From assembly GCA_003667245.1 (NCBI GenBank), contig RCNN01000139.1, positions 1 through 63,883 of the forward strand: a stretch of DNA of 63,883 nucleotides. Reading direction: 5' to 3'. Within the stretch, counting starts at the first letter, position 1; each line of letters begins with the position of its first letter. Of this stretch, positions 37,651-48,834 are shown piece after piece. Source of the DNA: Heterostelium multicystogenum. Lineage: Eukaryota > Evosea > Eumycetozoa > Acytosteliales > Acytosteliaceae. The notes under the pieces are model-generated. The model made no database searches and was not told the DNA's origin. It saw nothing but the letters and a program-made list of their open reading frames with translations. The position numbers were made by a program, and so were the translations under genes.

Positions 37651-40129
37651 ACAACTTACTATATGGGACGATTATAATAACTATACATTTCTAACTAACT
37701 ATTACTATTACTTTGTTGTTTGTCCGATGATGAAACAATTTGAACTAATAATGGTAATAAACTCTTTCTAACAGTAGATATCTACTATCTTTTTCAATGA
37801 TACAAATAAATAATAATAATACTAATAATAATAATAAACTTTAACCTATAATAATAATAACTAACTATATATATGGTTCTTTCCTAATATTACATCCTAT
37901 ATTAATAAATTATAAAAGAAACTAATTATCTAATAAATTAAAATAGACTGTACATAATAAAAATAATAATAGAATGTATTATATTATTATCACAATGCAA
38001 TAAATAATAATGATTGACAATCGCTTAGACGTTCTTTAACAATTATAAAATTTAATTTATAAAAGTCTGAACTTAGAAATGTCCAATGTTGTGTGTTGGT
38101 GGCTGTAGGCTTTCAAAAAGAACCCTTTAAAAAAATAATAAATATCCAAATAAAATGATCTATCTATCAATATCGATACTATATATTCTTATAATGTAAT
38201 TTTAACACCAAGTTAATTTAATAATAGTTAGTAAAATTCTAAATTCTTAAATCTAAATGTAAAATGTCAAAACAAATATAATAAATACCAACCATATATA
38301 TTAAATTATATTATATTATTAATAATAATCTATGTACTTTTACTAAATAGTAAGCAGCAATTACTGAATTTGATTATTGTAGTTGAGTTGTTGTTGTTGT
38401 TCTTTTAATGAATTAATTTAATACTATAAAATGCTGATCTAATTTAGAATACTGATACTGATACTGATATTAAATTTAGAATAGAATAATATTAATAATA
38501 CTAATAATAATAATAATAGTACAGTATGAATAGTACCACAGTGTAGTATCGGTATCTTAATGTTGTATTGTATTGTATTATTTTGTTTTAAGGTAATAGA
38601 AGCAAAAAATGATTTAAATTAATTCTTTTCTTTTTAATTTATGTGTATGTGTGTTGTTTAAGATTTGGTGTATATTCATTTAATTATAGTATTCGATATT
38701 ATTGATGGTAGGTGTGTTTTGTACTGGTACAATGTATTCACTTCTATTGGTAAACAACTCAAACTCAATTCTCGTGACAGCAAAGCCAATACTACTCTAA
38801 ACCCAACAATAACAACAAGCATGCAAGCAGTATTAATACTGCTACGACATCAAGCAACAACAACAACAAGTTATTAACATCCTCATGAAGTTTTGTTGTT
38901 GATTTCTTTTCTTTCACAAGAAAAACATTAAAAAACTAACAAAAACATCAATTGTGTTGTACAAATTTAGTGACAGTACAAAAAAACCACTCCAACTTGA
39001 ATATTTTAGATTTTTAAAGGTGTTCAAGTGGGTGGTGGGAGTTGGATTTTTCGTGCACGAAATTTTTGTCAAAGAAAATGGTGTGTGCCACTGTTTGTTA
39101 AAAAATGTAAATATTCGCATTTTCAAACTGAATTTTTCATTATTCTCAAATAAGAGCGAAACATTATCAACCAACATTCAGTTTGCTTTGTTTTGATGGT
39201 CAACGCCAACTCCTATGGTTTTGATGTGATGTTCAGCTGAGTCATTCTAACATCAAATGATGAGCACGCTACCAACCATCTGTCACTATGCTAATTTATA
39301 GATTCTACATGTTTACGGACTGTTGTACTTTTACTTACTTTGATATTGTTTGTTGTTTAAGATTTAAGAAGGGACCCTTACTTGATTAAATAGCAATAAA
39401 TAATAAATATTTATATATTTGGATGATAAGCTTATCAGTAATTTAGAAGTAAAGTAGAAATGATTGATAGCTTGATTTTGAAATTAGGTTTAAGTGAAAT
39501 CAGTTTGAAGCTGAGTGTTTACTAAATAATAGCTACTTTTGGTGAAAGGCTAGTATTATTATTCATGACGAAAATCCTGTGTTACATCACTGTTTGACTT
39601 GTGAATGTACAGTGTAACAAAATAATTCAACGATCCAAACTGAAGACCTCCAATCTTCTATGACCATATTTGTCATTAGTTTAATCTTTCCTCTTGAGAA
39701 TTATTTAGTTTAAAATATTGATTAATATCAAAAGTAATTATCTATTAATAGGTATTTAATTAATCTTAAGCTTTGGTGAAGGTCAAGCTTTTGGAATTTA
39801 AAACGTCGATAAAGATCTTGAAAATAAAAACTGGTGATACTAGTAATTGTTTGACATCAACAACACCACACAGTGAGTGTCAGGTTTGGACAGAACTACA
39901 AGCCCCCACATTTGATCAAATTGAATTGTGGCACTTGTACAATTTTTAGTCTAAAACTTTGGCCCTGCTTTATGATATAATATGATATTTATATTTTATA
40001 ATAATACATAAGTGTAACTAAATACTAATCAGTCAGATTCTGACTGTGATTCGCAAAGAAGTGATTGATTGGTGGATTGACATGTTTAACTATTATGAGG
40101 TTTGGTGTTAGTATGATGATCACTATTTT
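37651..40129. other. 2.5 kb intergenic region, no gene recognised
   Basis: AT-rich with AAT repeats (37808-37860 and 38500-38516). Short open frames at 38665-38877 and 38954-39196 lack protein-like composition. A perfect 7-bp inverted repeat (CAGTCAG, 3-base loop) lies at 40030-40046. Confidence 0.45.
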
Positions 40130-42005
40130 TTATTTTGGAACTACAATTGGGTAAAGAGCATCAGTGGCAATTGCACAACTGTTATCCAAGTTTCTGGCCA
40201 TCATTCCAAAACCTTCCATTCCCCAGTGAGTGGACCATGAGTTCTTAATTAGCCAACTATGCAAATGAAATAAGTATGATTAGTAATTAATATATGTTGA
40301 GAGTAGAGAGCTTCTGCTTTTTGAGAAAATAAGTAAGTACTTACTAATCTTGATTTTGATAGGTACCGTATCCAATGATTGCAATCTCGTGGTCGTAGTT
40401 CCATGAGTTGCAAACAGGGGAACTGTACACACCGGATTGGTAAAAATAAAAAGTCTGCATCTATTCCTAAATGTGTGTCAATTGCTGCTTGCAACTGGAC
40501 CTACAGTAGCAACGGCGTCAAGCAAATCCGATTCTGAACCATTTTGAATTCTAACATATCCGCTAAACCTGGACTCCCGAAGATCTTTCTGTTAATTGGG
40601 CAATAATCATCCATTGCTTTATAGGGGTAGTCGGACTCTAGTGAAATTCCTTGGTTCTCCTGGATATATTGGTATGCACCATATGCTGAACCACCGTCAC
40701 AACCCTGGCTACCTTGCTGGTATGCACAATCGATGAGTTGCTGCTCAGAGAGGAGCAAGAGTTCACCATTAACCGCACAGTTTTGGCCTTCGAGACTTGC
40801 AATCGATCCAAATGCCCAGCAGGATCCACATATCGCTTGATCTTTAATCTTTGAAACACATCCTTTGTCTCTCCAATCGAATGAGCTGGGCAAATCTGAC
40901 TGATCTACTTTGGGCTCATGATAGACTTCCACAATTGAATCGGGTCGATTGGAGTGATGCATCACTTTCATTGATGGGCGGGTAAACTTACGCATTTCAT
41001 CGAATGTCAAATCACCGAAATGATTCATTGCTAGCTTGTACGTTGATTGGGAGTTGAGGGTGTTGTGCTTAATGATCTTGTGGAGTCTATTCTTGAAGTT
41101 ATTGTAGCGATGGAAGTGTTCATTCTTGTCTTCATATTCTTTGGAGTGTTTGGTCTTAAATTGTTCAAATGCGTGTTGATATTGATTCTCACTGTTATGA
41201 ATGATATGTCTAGGAAGATGATGAGGATCATGTTGTTGGTGCTTATTATTATGTGTAGCGGGTTCACCTGACCATGAGTCCTCAGAGGCTTCACAAGTCA
41301 AGAATGAAGGAACTGTAAAGAAACTCTCATAATCAGAGATATCAGAGGAGTAGTATGAGATGTCAAGAATATAGTGGTCTGGATGAGACACCATAATAAT
41401 GTTATTTTTCTCCAATGATATTGTACTGGACAGGTGCATTCGTCAGTGAATCGTTAGGAGATTGTGTAGTAGTTCATCTTGCCATAGAGCTCCACCTGTT
41501 GAGTGAAAGAGTTTGACTTGCACTCCATTGACAATGGAAGTGGATGCGTTATACACCCAGTCATCTGAGTTTCCGACTGGCAGAATGGGGACCAGACTTC
41601 CAGGTCCATAGTTGACTTGGCAACCAATGTGGTAACTTGGGGACCAATGGAATAGCTCACATTTGAATTCCAAAAGATTGATCTGAACATCCAGACCACC
41701 GTAGTAATCATAGTATTGTCTTTGGTTGACGGAATCATAAATCAAAGTTACCGGCACCGACAGATTGATGTATGGCAAATTAAAGTGCCTAGAATGACAT
41801 ACTAAAGTGTTTTGTTTGTTTTTGTTAAACTAATGTCATTTCTTCCAATAATTCTGAAAGTTGTAGTGTCCATGTGGGTGACCGAATAGATGTTTATGTA
41901 CATACCTGTGGGTCTGAAGTTGGTAACGATGGAAGTGAATAAGAGTTGATAATTAAAAATGAAAAAAACTGCCAGGAAGATATAATATTTTATCTGCTTT
42001 ATCAT
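40130..42005 (-). CDS. cfaD: papain-family cysteine protease, CfaD-like (cathepsin L type with long N-terminal domain)
   Basis: A start at 42005 (or 42026) gives a signal-anchor-like MIKQIKYYIFLAVFFIF. A long N-terminal domain follows (VNQRQYYDYYGGLDVQI, FHWSPSYHIGCQVNYGPG, VGNSDDWVY), as in counting-factor-associated protein D. Next come the I29 propeptide (FEQFKTKHSKEYEDKNEHF, YKLAMNHFGDLTFDEMRKF) and the peptidase: LPSSFDWRDKGCV, QAICGSCWAFGS (nucleophile Cys), CDGGSAYGAYQYIQ, DHEIAIIGYGTY (catalytic His) and WLIKNSWSTHWGMEGF (catalytic Asn), ending CAIATDALYPIVVPK with the stop at 40130-40132. All catalytic residues are present. CfaD regulates cell density signalling in D. discoideum. About three frame slips (about 41450, 40550, 40440) and small introns near 40340-40255. 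Orthology rather than paralogy is inferred. Confidence 0.85.
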
Positions 42006-42388
42006 ATTTGAGGCTATTAAACTCAAATAAAGAAATAGTCCATTGTTTGATGCTTGCCTCCTGGTTTGGATATATTGACATTAAAAATTGAGATATTTAT
42101 ATTTAAAAAATGTAGATCAAATAAAAATATCTTAGATTTTTTTCCAAAAAAGATATATATTTTGCAACTTGTACAAAATAGGTTTTTTGCTATGGGGCTG
42201 AGGAACAGAAAAATAAGGGAGTGAAGCGGTCCTCTATTTTTCCTGTCCTTTATTTTTGAATTTTGTGCAGTTTTTAGATATAGAATCGGACCAAGGGAAT
42301 AAAAAAAATGCAATTATGTATTCAATTCTAAATTAAATATTTATTTATTCATCAAAAACAAAGTTTTATTCACAAATATATATTAAAT
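42006..42388. promoter_or_regulatory. divergent spacer upstream of the CfaD-like gene
   Basis: 383 bases without coding signal between the leftward protease gene and the rightward small open frame. Contains A/T tracts and a short higher-GC patch near 42190-42250. Confidence 0.35.
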
Positions 42389-42646
42389 ATGGTTAAAGAA
42401 TTCAGAGAATCAAGGCCTCTTCATTCAAATACAGATATAGAAGACAAGTTAGCACAAATGAACAGAGAAGCTGACTTAGAAGCAACTGAGACTTGGGAGA
42501 GAGACACCACCACTTCATGAGGAGGAAAAGTTAAAATGCAAAGAAAGGAAGCTTTTACTAAAGCCAGACTCCTAAGAAAAATGGAAGAAGAAAGCCATCT
42601 TCTAAAATATTTGTCCCCACAAGAAAAATTACTCTTCCAAGCCTGA
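42389..42646 (+). CDS. small charged protein frame with one in-frame TGA
   Basis: Starting from ATG at 42389 the frame reads MVKEFRESRPLHSNTDIEDK ... WERDTTTS, meets TGA at 42518-42520 (codon 44), and continues in the same frame with GGKVKMQRKEAFTKARLLRK, EEESHLLKYLSPQEKLLFQA to a TGA at 42644-42646. Both halves are Lys/Glu-rich, helical and low in the codons seen in spacer DNA, which suggests one 85-residue protein. The stop may be a sequencing error, a real nonsense mutation or a recoded Sec codon. No family recognised. The 3' end is convergent with the methyltransferase gene, 92 bases away. Confidence 0.4.
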
Positions 42647-42738
42647 ACAAATACAATACCAACTGCAAGAGCATCATAAATAAATGTATATTCAAACCCC
42701 CTGTTTATTTTTATCATCTAGGTGAAATCAGGTTTCAT

Positions 42739-43624
42739 TCACATTTGTTGAGCCACTGGCTTGGTTGCGAAATAGATATAGTTGACCTGCATAATTCCTT
42801 TGCCCTTGGAGGAGTTAACGTTGAGTGGCGTGGTGGTGAGCTGCCACTCAATCGATTCTTCCATGTAAAAGTATTGCTCTGCACACGTATTTCGACTCAC
42901 CACAAATAAGAATCCACCAGGCTTCAAAACTCTGTACATTTCCACAAGTAATTTCTTTACCATTTCATTTTCTCCAACCTCTAGATCCAGTGTCGAGAGC
43001 AAAGCATCAATTGTTCCCTATTTTTTATGATTAAGTACATTTCATTATGAAGATATCTGAATTAGTTTGATGCCTCCATTTTAGTAGGATGGTGCTTTAA
43101 TCTGAATTCTTGATCTTGTTGGTTACCTTATCGATTATGCCATTGAAATAGTTGTCTGGCAATTGTGTATTGGTAGCATCGAGTTGTTGATATTTGAGTG
43201 AATGTTTGATTCTTTTGTTGGTAGATGGTTGCTGTTGACGCTGTACCATGCGATCGATTGCATTTGCACAAACATCGATGTTCAGAATGTTTAGATCTAC
43301 CAGTTTGCTCTCTTCAATATCCAGTAGTAGCTCTTCAGCGATTAAGCTGTTGCCACAGCCAATATGTAATAGGTGATAAATGTCCTTTTCTCTTTCTCTT
43401 TCTCTTTCTTTCTCTTCCTTTTCCCTTTCCTTTATACACTTTTGATAGTCTGGACGAATTACATTCAGGAGTTGATCTCTGATATGCTGGTAGCAGACAT
43501 ACCACTCGTAGCTCTCACCCTTGCCTTCACCAATCTCGTAGAAGTCTTCCCAGAAGACATAGCTAGCAGGCGACACAGTTGGATCATCTTCATACTCTTC
43601 CTTCTTTCCTTTTTTCTTTGCCAT
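42739..43624 (-). CDS. class I SAM-dependent methyltransferase, EEF1A lysine methyltransferase / METTL13-like
   Basis: Two exons, 43624-43127 and 43017-42739, join in frame (GTAACC donor, AATAG acceptor). The protein opens MAKKKGKKEEYEDDPTVSP with YVFWEDFYE and ESYEWYVCYQHIRDQL, the W..Y...Y.W pattern of the EEF1AKMT4/METTL13 group. Motif I is HLLHIGCGNSLIAEELL, then ILNIDVCANAIDRM, the conserved LPDNYFNGIIDKGTIDALLS (motif IV region) and EMYRVLKPGGFLFVVS. About 258 residues; a Lys/Glu/Arg-rich insert lies between the N-terminal helix and motif I. Likely substrate is a lysine on EF1A or another protein, by analogy. Intact. It shares a 251-base divergent promoter with the ZMAT2 gene. Confidence 0.88.
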
Positions 43625-43875
43625 CGTTGGGCTTTATATGTGTGTTATATGTTTGATTTGGGCGAAGAAAAAAATGACAATTCTAATCTAAATCTTGCCG
43701 ATAAATTATCAGATGAAAAGATGTGTGTCAAAGTTTGCACTCAGTCATTTCCAACCCACTATTTGGTTACTAATATTAAATTAGAAAGTGAGTAAGAATT
43801 ACTAAATCAGGAACGATCAAGTCAAATCAAGTCAAGAAAGGCAATTTAGAAAGTAATATCGATTGTTGCAATAGA
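43625..43875. promoter_or_regulatory. short bidirectional promoter region
   Basis: Only 251 bases separate the start codons of the methyltransferase (-) and ZMAT2 (+) genes, so both promoters and 5' leaders must lie here. No named element recognised. Confidence 0.5.
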
Positions 43876-44765
43876 ATGTCGGATAAAGGGAAAAAGCTTT
43901 GTAGATACTACTTTCAGAAAGAAGTGGGATAAAGAGTATTATGAACAGAGAGCTAGAGACAGAGAAGCAGGTTTAATTGCAGACACTGATGTAACTCAGA
44001 CGAAAAAGAAGCCAGCTGCGCCATCGTTGGAGTCACTTGGTAGTCTTGAGGCGAGATCGGAGGATTTGAATCTCAAGCAGAGACTTGGCAGAGTCACTGT
44101 TGTCACTGGTGTGACGCCAGCCTCTGCACAGGGTGGTCTCTACTGTGAGAAATGCGACGTGCTGGTAAAGGATTCTGCTTCAATGTTGGATCATGTAAAT
44201 ACAAAGAAACGTAAGTATCGATGATGTTTGAGCATTAAGTATTAGGAGATGAAGTACTGACTATACGATGTTTGTTGATAACCATTTAGATTTGAGAATG
44301 GAGGGTAAGAGTATGATGGTACAAAAGTCATCACTATCACAAGTACAGGAGAAGCTGAGATTGGCCAAGATGGAAAGAGATGCAAAGAAAGCAATGACAG
44401 AAGAAGGAATGAAGAAGAAGCGAGAAGAAGACTACAAGATGATAATGAAAAAGGTCGAAGTTAATGATGAGAAAGAAAGAGAAGATAAAAGAGAGCAGAA
44501 GAAGATTCAGAGAGATAACAATATTGCTGCAACCAAGAAAGTTGATAGTAGCAGCAACAGTGGCAGTAGCAGTATGAGTACACAAGAAAAGAATACAAAT
44601 ATAGATAAACAAGATAAACAAGAATCAACTAAAGAGATTAAAGAAGACAAAGAGCAAGTGAAGGAAGTAAAGAAAGTAGAGGAAGAGTTGGACGAAGATG
44701 ATGAAGAAGCGCAGTTAAGGGCAATGGGGACTGCCAACAAGTTTTGGATCATCAAAGAAGAATAG
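43876..44765 (+). CDS. zmat2: ZMAT2 / Snu23-like zinc finger protein of the U4/U6.U5 tri-snRNP
   Basis: The start MSDKGK at 43876 leads, after removal of one G from the GGG run near 43888, into SFVDTTFRKKWDKEYYEQRA, the characteristic ZMAT2 N-terminus. Then come LNLKQRLGRVTVVTGVTP, the matrin-type zinc finger GGLYCEKCDVLVKDSASMLDHVNTKKH (C-x2-C ... H-x5-H) split by an intron (44211-44289, phase 1), then SLSQVQEKLRLAKMERD. The C-terminal half is a Lys/Glu-rich coil with Asp/Glu stretches. Role by family: spliceosomal B-complex protein required for 5' splice-site activation. Length about 270 residues, longer than animal ZMAT2 because of the charged tail. Confidence 0.9.
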
Positions 44766-44826
44766 ATAGTGTATTTATTGTTCATCATGATTCAAATCTA
44801 ATCAATTCCAACTGAAATGGGTCAGC

Positions 44827-45789
44827 CTAAGCATGCAGATTGGATCGTATATTCTCATCCATCAATTTATAGATATCTTTCTTTTCACTTTCCAATCTCG
44901 ACAACTCTTCTCTGTAGTTCTCAATGGTTGCTTGGTTCTTGGTTCAAGTAAAGGTCAAAGAAAGATAGTTGATATCAATACATAATATAGAATAAAGAAG
45001 GAAAGAGAAGTGGTTAGGTCCAATAAGAACCATCTGGAACTTACTCTATTACATTCAAGTATTCTCTCATTGATTGTTTTGGCTTGAGAATCCAATTTTT
45101 TCTCTAAAGTCTCTTTCTCATGGAGTAGAGATTGCTTCTCGTTTTGGAGGTCCCTTACCTCAAGATTCAATGCATGAATCGATTTAAGATGGTCTAGTTT
45201 CTCATCTTCCTGTTCTTTTTGTTGTTTGGTAATCTTTAAAACTAGGAATCACCATAGATAGTGAGAAAGATCAAATGATTTAAGGTTATAGCAATTGATT
45301 AAAGTAATTGCAGCAGCAGCAACAACAATATTTACAAACATCTCGATAACCATGGAATTTCTCATCAATTTGTTTGATTTGCTCGTTGACTCTGGTAAAG
45401 TTACTCTTGTACTCATCTAGATAGAAATCTTGAATTTCCAACTTCTTCTGTAAATCATTGATCAAATCTTCATACTGCTCAACTCTCTTTGATAGCTCAT
45501 GGTTCTTTGTCTAAAGTATAGAATCACTATCGGTCAGTCATAATAATATCAAAGTAAAACAAAAGCAATTAGAAGTCAATCTGATCTTCCTCAACATCAT
45601 TATAACATCAATACTAGATTGATTGATTGATTGATTGATACATTAAGCTCAATGATAGTATTTTTATTTTTGCAAACAAAGTTGGTTGACTCTTGCATCT
45701 TGATGTGATCGATCAAGTGTATCCTCCATTTCAACAACAAACGTCTTCAGACTCTTCAAGACATCTCTAAATTTATGACTACTATCCAT
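44827..45789 (-). CDS. coiled-coil protein, unknown
   Basis: Reading leftward: MDSSHKFRDVLKSLKTFVVE (45789), then after a slip near 45690 VCKNKNTIIELN. An exon near 45512-45345 follows (NHELSKRVEQYEDLINDLQ, LEIQDFYLDEYKSNFTRVNE, QIDEKFHGYRD), then ITKQQKEQEDEKLDHLKS with LEVRDLQNEKQSLLHEKE, and a last exon at about 44938-44827 (NQATIENYREELSRLESE, ending ENIRSNLHA). Nearly every segment is predicted heptad coil, about 255 residues. No enzymatic motif. It could be a centrosomal, kinetochore or tethering subunit; nothing in the sequence decides. It overlaps no neighbour and is convergent with ZMAT2, 61 bases apart. Confidence 0.75.
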
Positions 45790-46166
45790 TTATGACTATT
45801 TTAATTTTATTTATCTGTATAAATATGTATCTGTAGCAACTAAGGTTAAAGTTTGTGTTGTGGTTAGTTGGTGGATTGTTTGGGATATTTAGGATGATGT
45901 TGGAATGGAAATAAAAAACACTATCTTATTTTTTTCCTTAAAGGTTTGGTGGTGATGGCAAAAGCTTTTGCTGAGTTTTGTGGTGTGGCATGACCATGAT
46001 TGTCCAATCGACATTGACAACATTGCATGCATTGTTACTTCATTTAATATATATATATAAGTAAAAACAATAGGAGATTGGATAGGATTTGATTGGTTGC
46101 AAGATTATCGAGTGAGTGTTTGGATCTGATTGATTTGCACATGATCTAGATATACATATTGTGTTT
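45790..46166. promoter_or_regulatory. divergent spacer between the coiled-coil gene and TAD3
   Basis: 377 bases, AT-rich with a TA run near 46050. No gene. Expected to hold both promoters. Confidence 0.4.
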
Positions 46167-47848
46167 ATGATGTCTGGTGTATCGTCAACTACTACAACTA
46201 CAACTACAACTTCTAATACTACTACAACAACAACATCATCGAAATTATATAATACTGCGACGGCATCGTCTATTTTACAAGAAAATGATCAATCACCTGT
46301 AGCAAACAATGGAGGTGACAACATCAGTAGTAGAAATAAAATGAACAATGACAACACTTTTGAGAAGTTCTCATTGTCAATGGAAGAAATCGCCGATCTA
46401 AGATCAAAGATAACTCCTATTCTATCAGATGAAGAAGCTAAGCCATTGGAGCTAAGTAAGTGTGGACTAGTCTGGAGATGTGTATATTGCCAACTAGCAA
46501 CTAACAAATCATATTTATATATATATATGATCGCAGTCGACATGTTGGTGGTAGAGGTCGTCCCACAGAAAGCCAACAAGCTAATAGGTGATCTTAGTAA
46601 GATATTGAACAAATTTGAAAACGATAAATATGTACTCGAACAGTATAATCATTTAAAGAAAATGAGAAAGCTACAGCTGCCAACGTCAAATGATGTTCAA
46701 AGCAACAACAACAGCAACAGCAACAGCAACAGCAACAACAGCAAGAACAACAATATCTTAGAATTAATAATTGCACCCGAAGAGAACTACCCTAATCTTC
46801 AAACATTTCACCAACAATATTTAAAAGAAAAACAACAGCAACAACAAAAAGAAGACGTAGAACATGGACATGTTCATGTACATGAACAAACCAATGACAA
46901 CAAAGATATCACAAGCATTCAAAATCAACCAATTCATAGTATAGTTAATAGTGAGACTAGCTTTGTTTATAAGCAGATAACAGACTACCAAAGGAAGATC
47001 ATACAATTTCTTGTTGAGAACAATCTAACACTTAAAACAGTAAAGTTACCAAAGAATCCACCCTTGACTCATGAAATATGGATTGAGTGGAATAAGATTT
47101 GGCCAATTACTTTTAGAGTACATCCATTGTATGTTGCATTGACCATATGTATATGTTGTATTGTTTTCCTTACTTAAGTAAACTAACGCCAATTTAAATT
47201 GCTAGCTCCACACCATTGGTCGATACTTTGGAAGATAGAGAAATAGAACAGATGCATTACTTTATGAACAAGGCAATTGAGCAAGCGAACATTGGTAAGA
47301 GTTTGGGATTCAATCCTGTAGGCGCTGTCCTGGTCGATCCGGAGACCAACATGATTGAAGGCGTTGGATTTGACCAGACACCAATCGCATCGAGTATAGG
47401 TGACAATGGAACCACCATTAGCAGTCGAAGCGAGCGAGTTAAATATTACCTCTCGCCGATGCTCTCACACTGCACCATGAATCTGATTCACCAGTTGGCC
47501 GAGCAGCACATCGATCGCCACATGGCGCGCAATGGAGGCCAGAGGCCAACTCTTGCCTCAATGCAGCAGACACCAAACAGCGAAGAGGATGCCTATCTTG
47601 CCACAAACCTCTATCTCTACATAACAAGGGAGCCATGTGTCATGTGCTCGATGGCGCTGGTGCACAGCAGGATCAAGCGTGTCATCTTTGGAAGTGTTCA
47701 GCCGATGGCTGGAGGTCTTGGTGGCTGTCTTAAAGTGCACACACAGAAATCGATCAATCACCGATTCCAGGTGTATGGTGGAATACTAGCCGACCAATGC
47801 GCACAGTTATTTGCCCAGCCAAGCACCTCTGAAGTGCTTGAAAAATAA
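46167..47848 (+). CDS. adat3: tRNA-specific adenosine deaminase subunit TAD3 / ADAT3
   Basis: Exons 46167-46455, 46537-47128 and 47206-47848 join in frame. The first ATG is at 46167 (the GTG at 46161 is not a start). After a Thr-rich N-terminus the ADAT3-specific domain is seen (VEVVPQKANKLIGDLSKIL, IWIEWNKIWPITFRVHP), interrupted by poly-Asn/Ser and Gln. The deaminase domain has SLGFNPVGAVLVDPETN, then SHCTMNLIHQLAEQH in the zinc-ligand position (His kept, catalytic Glu replaced), and REPCVMCSMALVHSRIKRV (PCxxC). Loss of the Glu is normal for the non-catalytic TAD3 partner, which pairs with TAD2 to make inosine at tRNA position 34. About 507 residues, intact. Confidence 0.93.
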
Positions 47849-47982
47849 AAACCCCAAATATTAATATTGTATTTTTCTTCAGATTTTTCATTCCACCTCC
47901 ACACACAGATACTGCAACCCTGTCTATCTATCTATCTATCAATCCTCTCTCTATCTTTATACCCAATATATATACATTAAAC

Positions 47983-48576
47983 ATGTTAACTAAACTTGTC
48001 AAAGAGCATCAGAACCATGTCAGCAAGATAAAGGATGAAAATGGTAATGTTCTATTCTCTTATTGGTTGATACTCTATATAACATTGATTATTAACATAC
48101 AACTGCATACATGCACTACTACTACTACTACTATTGTTTGATGCGGAACCTACTCTCTATTCATTGTGTTTCCTTTTATTGGTGTGGATTAACCATTTGT
48201 AGAGGTTTTGAAAAAGGAGGCTATGTTGTCAGTTGCGCCAGTGACTAATGGTTTAATGGATAGTGTGAACCAGGGTGTTGCCTGTGTGTTCGCCAATCAA
48301 AAGAAATTGGAACAGGAAGCAAGAATACTACAGCAATCGACCACTAAGTTCTCAAAGCAAACCAATCAGTGGCTAACTCTGATAGATAACTTTAACAATG
48401 CATTGAAAGAGATTGGTGATGTCGAGAATTGGTCGCGTTCAATCGAGAATGATATGCAAAACATTTCAAACATTTTAGACTACCTCTATGAGAATACACA
48501 GCCACCTGCACTCGTAGCGAAACAACAACAACAGCAACAACAACAACAAACAACATCTTCCCCACAGCCTCAATAA
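47983..48576 (+). CDS. bloc1s1: BLOC-1 complex subunit 1 (GCN5L1-like)
   Basis: Exons 47983-48043 and 48203-48576 join in phase 1. [20 protein letters not shown] continues into [77 protein letters not shown]; the last two blocks are the BLOC1S1 signature. A Gln-rich tail of about 20 residues follows. Role by family: biogenesis of lysosome-related organelles and lysosome positioning. About 144 residues, near usual length. It lies 134 bases downstream of TAD3 on the same strand. Intact. Confidence 0.93.
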
Positions 48577-48834
48577 AGTCCGACTCAAACCCAATCTAAC
48601 AACAAGAAAGCAAAAAAGCCAAACAAACAAACAACAGCAATAATAGCAGTAAATAAACATTCATTGTATAGTATAGTGTATTAATCAAACAAGCAAAAAA
48701 CAGTTAGCTGCATCTCATTCCTTGTGCGAAGAGCCAAACAAATAACTTTTCCAAGAAGTCTTTGGAACCATAATATTTTAGATTCAGTTCAGAACATTAC
48801 ATAAATATAATGATATTATAATATATATTATATA

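Noticed and set aside
38665..39196. Short open frames on both strands in the 2.5 kb spacer
   Set aside because: Composition is like the spacer, no conserved block, and the plus and minus frames overlap each other.
39225..39300. C/D snoRNA-like TGATG and CTGA boxes
   Set aside because: Box order and spacing do not fit, and no terminal stem was found.
47480..47500. Loss of the catalytic Glu in TAD3 as evidence of a pseudogene
   Set aside because: TAD3/ADAT3 is normally the non-catalytic partner and lacks this Glu; the frame is intact.
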